From Candidatus Obscuribacterales bacterium (GTDB taxonomy: Bacteria > Cyanobacteriota > Vampirovibrionia > Obscuribacterales > Obscuribacteraceae): DNA of 35,893 nucleotides. Positions 32,429-35,893 of this stretch are shown here, one piece after another (the first letter of the stretch is position 1; every line of letters begins with the position of its first letter). The DNA is taken from assembly GCA_021732085.1 (NCBI GenBank), contig JAKFVQ010000032.1, positions 1 to 35,893 on the forward strand, in the 5' to 3' direction. The notes under the pieces are model-generated. The model was given only the letters and a program-made list of their open reading frames with translations, was not told where the DNA came from and did not search any database. The position numbers and the translations under genes are program-made.

Positions 32429-33466
32429 ATGACAACGAATCCTTTCGTTGCTAAGAGCCCGGTTCCGCAGCTTGCCAAGGACAACCTCCATCTGGTCTGC
32501 GGAAGCGGTGGCTCACGAGCGATTCTTGCCAGCGCCGGTGCTATCTACGCACTACACAAGGCTGGCTTCGATAACTGGAAAACCATGGGTGGTATCAGCG
32601 GTGGTTCACTGCCGTCGTTGCTACTTGCCTCAGGCGAGAAGCCTGGTGACATGGTTCGCCTGGCTATCGACATTGATTTTTCGTCCATGCTCACTCGCCG
32701 GACCAACGTCTTCATGACGTTCATGGCGTTCCTGCTCAAGGAGCGTCTGGCTCAATCCCGCCCGCGTAAGGCTGTTCTCGGATCTGAGAAGCTCCGGGAC
32801 TTCCTCGATGGTCGCGTGAAGGAGTGGCCGGAGAAGTATTGGACCATGGCGGTTGCCGGGCGCACTCAGATCGTCTTCACGGCGAAGGGTGTTTTCCAGT
32901 ACCTCCACGATGGCACCATGCGTCAGCTCTCGGACAAGCCGGCCCCACTCGGTGACGCTGTCCGTGCAAGCTGTGCCATTCCCGGCATCATCGAGCCGGT
33001 GCTCTGGACCAACCCGCGAAACGGCGAAGGCATCTATCTTTTCGATGGTGCTCTCTCCTGGGATGGCCAGTGCCCGATCGGTGTTGTCGTCCGTGATTTC
33101 GGCGCCAAGCCGAACGATGTCGTTGGCTGTGATGTCGGTGACCGCCACTTCGGTGGTTTCTCCGGCTTCATCTCCAAGTTCTGGCGGTTCTTCTGCGGTC
33201 AGGGTTGCGTTTGGCCTGATGACGAGACGGACCCTGCCTTCTGGGCCGCCCAGGGAAGCCTGGTGGTCTATCCGGAGTTGAACAAGTTCAACTCGCTCCA
33301 GTTCACCCTTTCGGCCGAGCAGAAATGGGACGCGGTCATCGAGTCCTACAATGCAACCGTTCTGCGGCTCTGGAAGATCGGAAGGATCGACAATGCCAAG
33401 TTCCAGGAACTGTCGCACCTTGGTCGTAACCCTCAGCTCTTCAAGCTCGAGTGTGCCAACGGGTAA
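32429..33466 (+). CDS. Patatin-like phospholipase
   Basis: 345 aa. Serine-aspartate dyad lipid acyl hydrolase. The oxyanion-hole loop is CGSGGSRA (24-31), the nucleophile elbow GGISGGS holds Ser57 (GxSxG), and the catalytic Asp is D206 of FDGALSWDG, the patatin DGA/G motif. Likely substrate is a membrane phospholipid or another lipid ester. The start is the ATG of MTTNPFVAKS with GAGGA 9 nt upstream; in-frame ATGs 5 and 15 codons earlier lack an SD. The C-terminus carries a Cys/Trp-rich region (FFCGQGCVWPDDE). No signal peptide, so probably cytoplasmic or injected. Strong C/G-ending codons; a terminator follows. Free fatty acids it releases could feed the divergent acyl-CoA synthetase, an inference from proximity. 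Confidence 0.88.
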   Translation: MTTNPFVAKSPVPQLAKDNLHLVCGSGGSRAILASAGAIYALHKAGFDNWKTMGGISGGSLPSLLLASGEKPGDMVRLAIDIDFSSMLTRRTNVFMTFMAFLLKERLAQSRPRKAVLGSEKLRDFLDGRVKEWPEKYWTMAVAGRTQIVFTAKGVFQYLHDGTMRQLSDKPAPLGDAVRASCAIPGIIEPVLWTNPRNGEGIYLFDGALSWDGQCPIGVVVRDFGAKPNDVVGCDVGDRHFGGFSGFISKFWRFFCGQGCVWPDDETDPAFWAAQGSLVVYPELNKFNSLQFTLSAEQKWDAVIESYNATVLRLWKIGRIDNAKFQELSHLGRNPQLFKLECANG

Positions 33467-33518
33467 GACGTTATCTGGGAACGAGCGCAAGGACTTCGAC
33501 ACAGCAAACGCCCTACTT

Positions 33519-33572
33519 GAGGAAGCCTGAAGGAACGCCTTAAAAAGCGGGATTTCAGTGCTTCCTCTTTTT
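33519..33572 (+). terminator. Terminator after the patatin gene
   Basis: GAGGAAGC (33519-33526) pairs with GCTTCCTC (33560-33567) around a 33-nt loop, and TTTTT follows directly. The loop is long for an intrinsic terminator but the T-run supports it. It starts 53 nt after the stop. From here to the transposase stop (33573-33791) I see no gene; this should contain one end of the insertion sequence. Confidence 0.65.
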
Positions 33573-33747
33573 AGGCCCGGTCTATTCATCCATACAGTTA
33601 TCGGACTCATGACAGCAAGGAAAGCAGATGAATAGTGGTTCTTATTCGAAATCAAGTAGAGTTTCGGACTGCAAATATCTTTCGGAAGTTCTTCCGGGCG
33701 GCAGTGGAAGCTTATTTGCAGTGTAATATTCAGAATTTAGGCGCGCG

Positions 33748-35351
33748 AACGCAAACCGCGTTACGGCTGATTTTGTAAGTCTTTTAGAAATTTAGGCAGC
33801 TATTAGACTTTTTGCGCCTAGCCTTTTAGAAATTTGCCGGAAGATCCGGGCTTCTTTGTAGGCTGCGCTGATGCGGAAGTGGCAGGTCTGGCTGGTTTCG
33901 CGGATGTGGACTGGAACATTGATGAAGAAGCGGCGAAGAAAGTCTAAGCTCATACTGGCTCGGCAATCAATCAATAGTCTAATCTGATGCATTAGTATGT
34001 AAGCCAAAGCGTGCAGCAGAAGCCGGAAAGCGTTAGCTTTGAACTGGGAACAGCTGAGTCTGTCGGCTCGAGTTTCTTTGATATGCTTTATCCACATCTC
34101 TGCACGAGCACGTCCACAATACAGCTTCTGGTAGGTATCTGCGGCGGTCATCCATTTTATGCTAGTGACAATGTAGCGAACTTCCAATCCTTCCTGTCCA
34201 AAATCGCAGCGACAGATTACACGGCGGGATTCGTCCCAAGAGCCAGCCTGGTAGGCGAATTCGCCAAACAGGTGAATTCGTTTGTTTACTTCAGAGTTAA
34301 GCTTTGCACGTTCATCGCGGTTGTTTTGTGAATGAACTTTGTGCATTGCTTCAAGTTTCAACTTGTCGGCGTGTTTGCCTATGAATGCGGGATCACAAAA
34401 TTTGCGCACGAATTTTTTTCTAGCTTTTTGACGTAGATCTTTGGAGTAAGTAAGCAGTACGTTATTGTGCTTCAGCCCCAGGACGTAATCAACCGAGTTA
34501 TCATCCAAGAATTCATACAAGTCAGCATCTGTGAATGCTCCGTCAGCTCTCATCGTGATCTTCACGCCAGGCCAAGCTTTCCTCAATTTGGATACCAATC
34601 GTTTCAATACTGGTAAGGAGAAATGGACTTCTCCTTGATCGCCGGGACGCAGTGCAGCCACTAGAAGCCAGCCATCGGCATCGAATACGAACAGCGGGAA
34701 ATACATATACTTTTTGTAGGGGCCACCGCGGTAGAACGCGTTCAATTGCAGTCCATATGTCTCTACAGCGGAGCCATCAAAATCCAGAATCAAAGATTTC
34801 GGCGGTTTGGGATGACATTGAATGTAGTAATCAACCAGCCATTCGCCCAGCCTGAGCAGCTCTTTGTAGGTACGGCGAGTTTCAAATCGGCTTTGCGTTG
34901 GCTGTGAAGCTAACGATTCTCCAGAGATTGGTTCTCTTCCAGCTCCGATCTTAATCGCTGGATCATGGCGCAAATAGTCGCTATCGTCGCAGGCCGGGGC
35001 GCCACTAATTATTTGAAAGACTCTTTGAGCTATCAATTCAAATTGCCCGTGCTTTATCAATGAGCAGGTTCTGTGATCGTTTAGACGGGCATCAGCGCCA
35101 GCAAGCAGCCCTGTCATTTTTTCGACTTGCGCCGCCAGCAAGACCCCCGCGTTGCCGCTTACGTCGTCGCCATCAAATGAAAGAGTTACCGGCTTGTCAA
35201 TTAAATCCAGCTCCAGTTGTCCAATTCGTTGTGATGCGTTAAACTTGTTCATTCGAAAACAGCCCTCTTTGCCAGATTGTGTTCCTTGGTAAGTCCGCAT
35301 TCTGAGCCATTTGAAGGCTGTTTTCTACTTCTACAACTACTTTTTTGCGTT
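33748..35351 (-). mobile_element. IS1380-family insertion sequence (ends uncertain)
   Basis: A single complete transposase gene with short flanks fits an IS of about 1.6-1.7 kb. The ends given rest on a short inverted match, AACGCAAA (33748-33755) against TTTGCGTT (35344-35351), which is too short to be proof. No target-site duplication was identified. The element itself is secure through its transposase; the exact borders are not. Confidence 0.45.
33792..35252 (-). CDS. IS1380-family transposase
   Basis: 486 aa DDE transposase. The N-terminal part has LASQPTQSRFE (about 114-124), characteristic of IS1380. The catalytic core shows LDFDGSAVETYG with D157/D159, then RADGAF with D237, then YCGRARAEMWIKHIK containing the family Y-x-x-R-A-x-x-E signature. 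The start is the ATG of MNKFNASQRI with GAGGG 10 nt upstream; the frame continues 16 codons back without support. The reading frame is intact, so the element may be active or recently inserted. It points toward the patatin gene and lies between that gene's terminator and the gene leaving the right edge. No frameshift is seen. Confidence 0.92.
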   Translation of the reverse strand: MNKFNASQRIGQLELDLIDKPVTLSFDGDDVSGNAGVLLAAQVEKMTGLLAGADARLNDHRTCSLIKHGQFELIAQRVFQIISGAPACDDSDYLRHDPAIKIGAGREPISGESLASQPTQSRFETRRTYKELLRLGEWLVDYYIQCHPKPPKSLILDFDGSAVETYGLQLNAFYRGGPYKKYMYFPLFVFDADGWLLVAALRPGDQGEVHFSLPVLKRLVSKLRKAWPGVKITMRADGAFTDADLYEFLDDNSVDYVLGLKHNNVLLTYSKDLRQKARKKFVRKFCDPAFIGKHADKLKLEAMHKVHSQNNRDERAKLNSEVNKRIHLFGEFAYQAGSWDESRRVICRCDFGQEGLEVRYIVTSIKWMTAADTYQKLYCGRARAEMWIKHIKETRADRLSCSQFKANAFRLLLHALAYILMHQIRLLIDCRASMSLDFLRRFFINVPVHIRETSQTCHFRISAAYKEARIFRQISKRLGAKSLIAA

Positions 35352-35828
35352 AAACGTGATCAATCTCTCATTTTCCAATAGCAGCTGCTTGAGCCAAACT
35401 CCAGATACTTTCCTGCTGCTCTAAACCGCTTGATGAATAATCCAGGTAGGATTCAGGTGCTAGGGGGTATAGTAGAACTCGCGCTTTCGCTGGCTTTTGG
35501 CTTTTTGTAAGCGTTCGGCATGCACAGTAGGTTGAAAATGGCAAAGGCAGCACAATCCGTGTCGCTTTTTGTCATTTTCAGCTCTTTTTGACCTTTAAAC
35601 GGCAGTTCGGACCTCGAATGGAAAGGGATTTTTGCTGAGCTCGTCACGCCGTTGGCAGAAACCAATTTCAAAAGCAGGATTTTATTCGCGGTTTGTTTCT
35701 AGCCTGGCTGACTGTATGAATCCGGCAGCAAATAGGTACATTTTTGCTCGTCGGACATTTTCCAAGCTGGCCTATAGCAATTGCTCAGCACAAGTTTGAG
35801 CTTTTGCTTTTTGGGGCATGATAACTAC
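35253..35828. other. IS flank and intergenic DNA without a supported gene
   Basis: The left portion should hold the upstream end of the IS. Minus-strand open frames of 61-72 codons (35368-35671) have no SD or motif. Plus-strand TTGAGC near 35796 with GATAAC about 18 nt later could be the promoter of the gene at the right edge. Confidence 0.45.
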
Positions 35829-35847
35829 ATCGTACAGTATATACGAT
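35829..35847 (+). promoter_or_regulatory. Operator-like dyad upstream of the last gene
   Basis: ATCGTA and TACGAT form a 6-bp inverted repeat with a 7-nt AT-rich centre (CAGTATA), 22 nt before the start codon. Size and symmetry fit a dimeric repressor site overlapping the transcription start. Confidence 0.4.
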
Positions 35848-35869
35848 CCGCATACGAAGGAGGGCTTGA

Positions 35870-35893
35870 ATGGCTGAGACAATGACCTTGCTA
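35870..35893 (+). CDS. Start of a gene running off the right edge
   Basis: ATG with a strong SD (GAAGGAGGG, 5-nt spacing) opens MAETMTLL before the window ends. Eight codons do not allow identification. The SD and the upstream dyad make a real, regulated gene likely. Confidence 0.6.

Noticed and set aside
33663..35614. TTCGGAC occurring on both sides of the IS as a possible target-site duplication
   Set aside because: The two copies lie at different distances from the transposase and no inverted repeats adjoin them; a 7-mer match is compatible with chance.
1..35893. CRISPR arrays, rRNA or tRNA genes, replication origin
   Set aside because: No regularly spaced repeats, no conserved rRNA or tRNA cores and no DnaA-box cluster were seen on reading both strands.

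Overview
The window looks like chromosomal DNA of a free-living, non-model bacterium. Genes use clear Shine-Dalgarno (SD) sites (GGAGG, GAGG), RF2 carries the programmed UGA frameshift, and exported proteins have Sec signal peptides. Several genes have no family I recognise. My best guess is a deep-branching Gram-negative, possibly a non-photosynthetic Cyanobacteria relative (Melainabacteria/Obscuribacter-like), but this is inference from gene mix and style; no marker here settles it.

Bases 1-6394 (minus strand) hold a stress operon: two divergent PrkA-type AAA+ proteins, a DUF444/YeaH von Willebrand-like protein and the start of SpoVR. PrkA-YeaH-SpoVR is a widely conserved trio; the tandem second PrkA is the unusual part. 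About 1.2 kb without convincing genes follows, then prfB (RF2, +1 frameshift) on the minus strand.

Bases 9014-22524 form a mixed metabolic and envelope block with AT-richer codon use: an FAD amine/amino-acid oxidase, a secreted GH2 glycosidase, a secreted IPT/TIG protein, a PfkB sugar kinase, a secreted TPR protein, a membrane Ser/Thr kinase with a helical-repeat outer domain, cytidine deaminase, a small hydrophilic protein with a strong terminator, and an SGNH/MBOAT pair typical of glycan O-acetylation.

Bases 22949-24210 hold a compact operon of three short genes (small membrane protein, 118-aa soluble protein, 69-aa cysteine-rich protein). It has an attenuator-like leader and hairpins at every junction. 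malQ and an unknown Gly/Ala-rich protein follow. Then come a HAD-like phosphatase, a membrane-anchored coiled-coil protein and a long-chain acyl-CoA synthetase (all minus), a patatin phospholipase (plus), an IS1380-family transposase (minus), and the first codons of a gene running off the right edge.

A cross-cutting pattern is that two codon-use styles alternate. The PrkA operon, the three-gene cluster, HAD/coiled-coil/FadD and patatin are strongly biased toward G/C-ending codons, as expected of highly expressed genes. Nearly all have a long-range stem or hairpin about 20-70 nt before the start codon. The other genes have ordinary promoters and AT-richer codons. This suggests a co-regulated, highly expressed set whose control may act through structured leaders. 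That idea is inferred from reading the sequence and has not been tested statistically.
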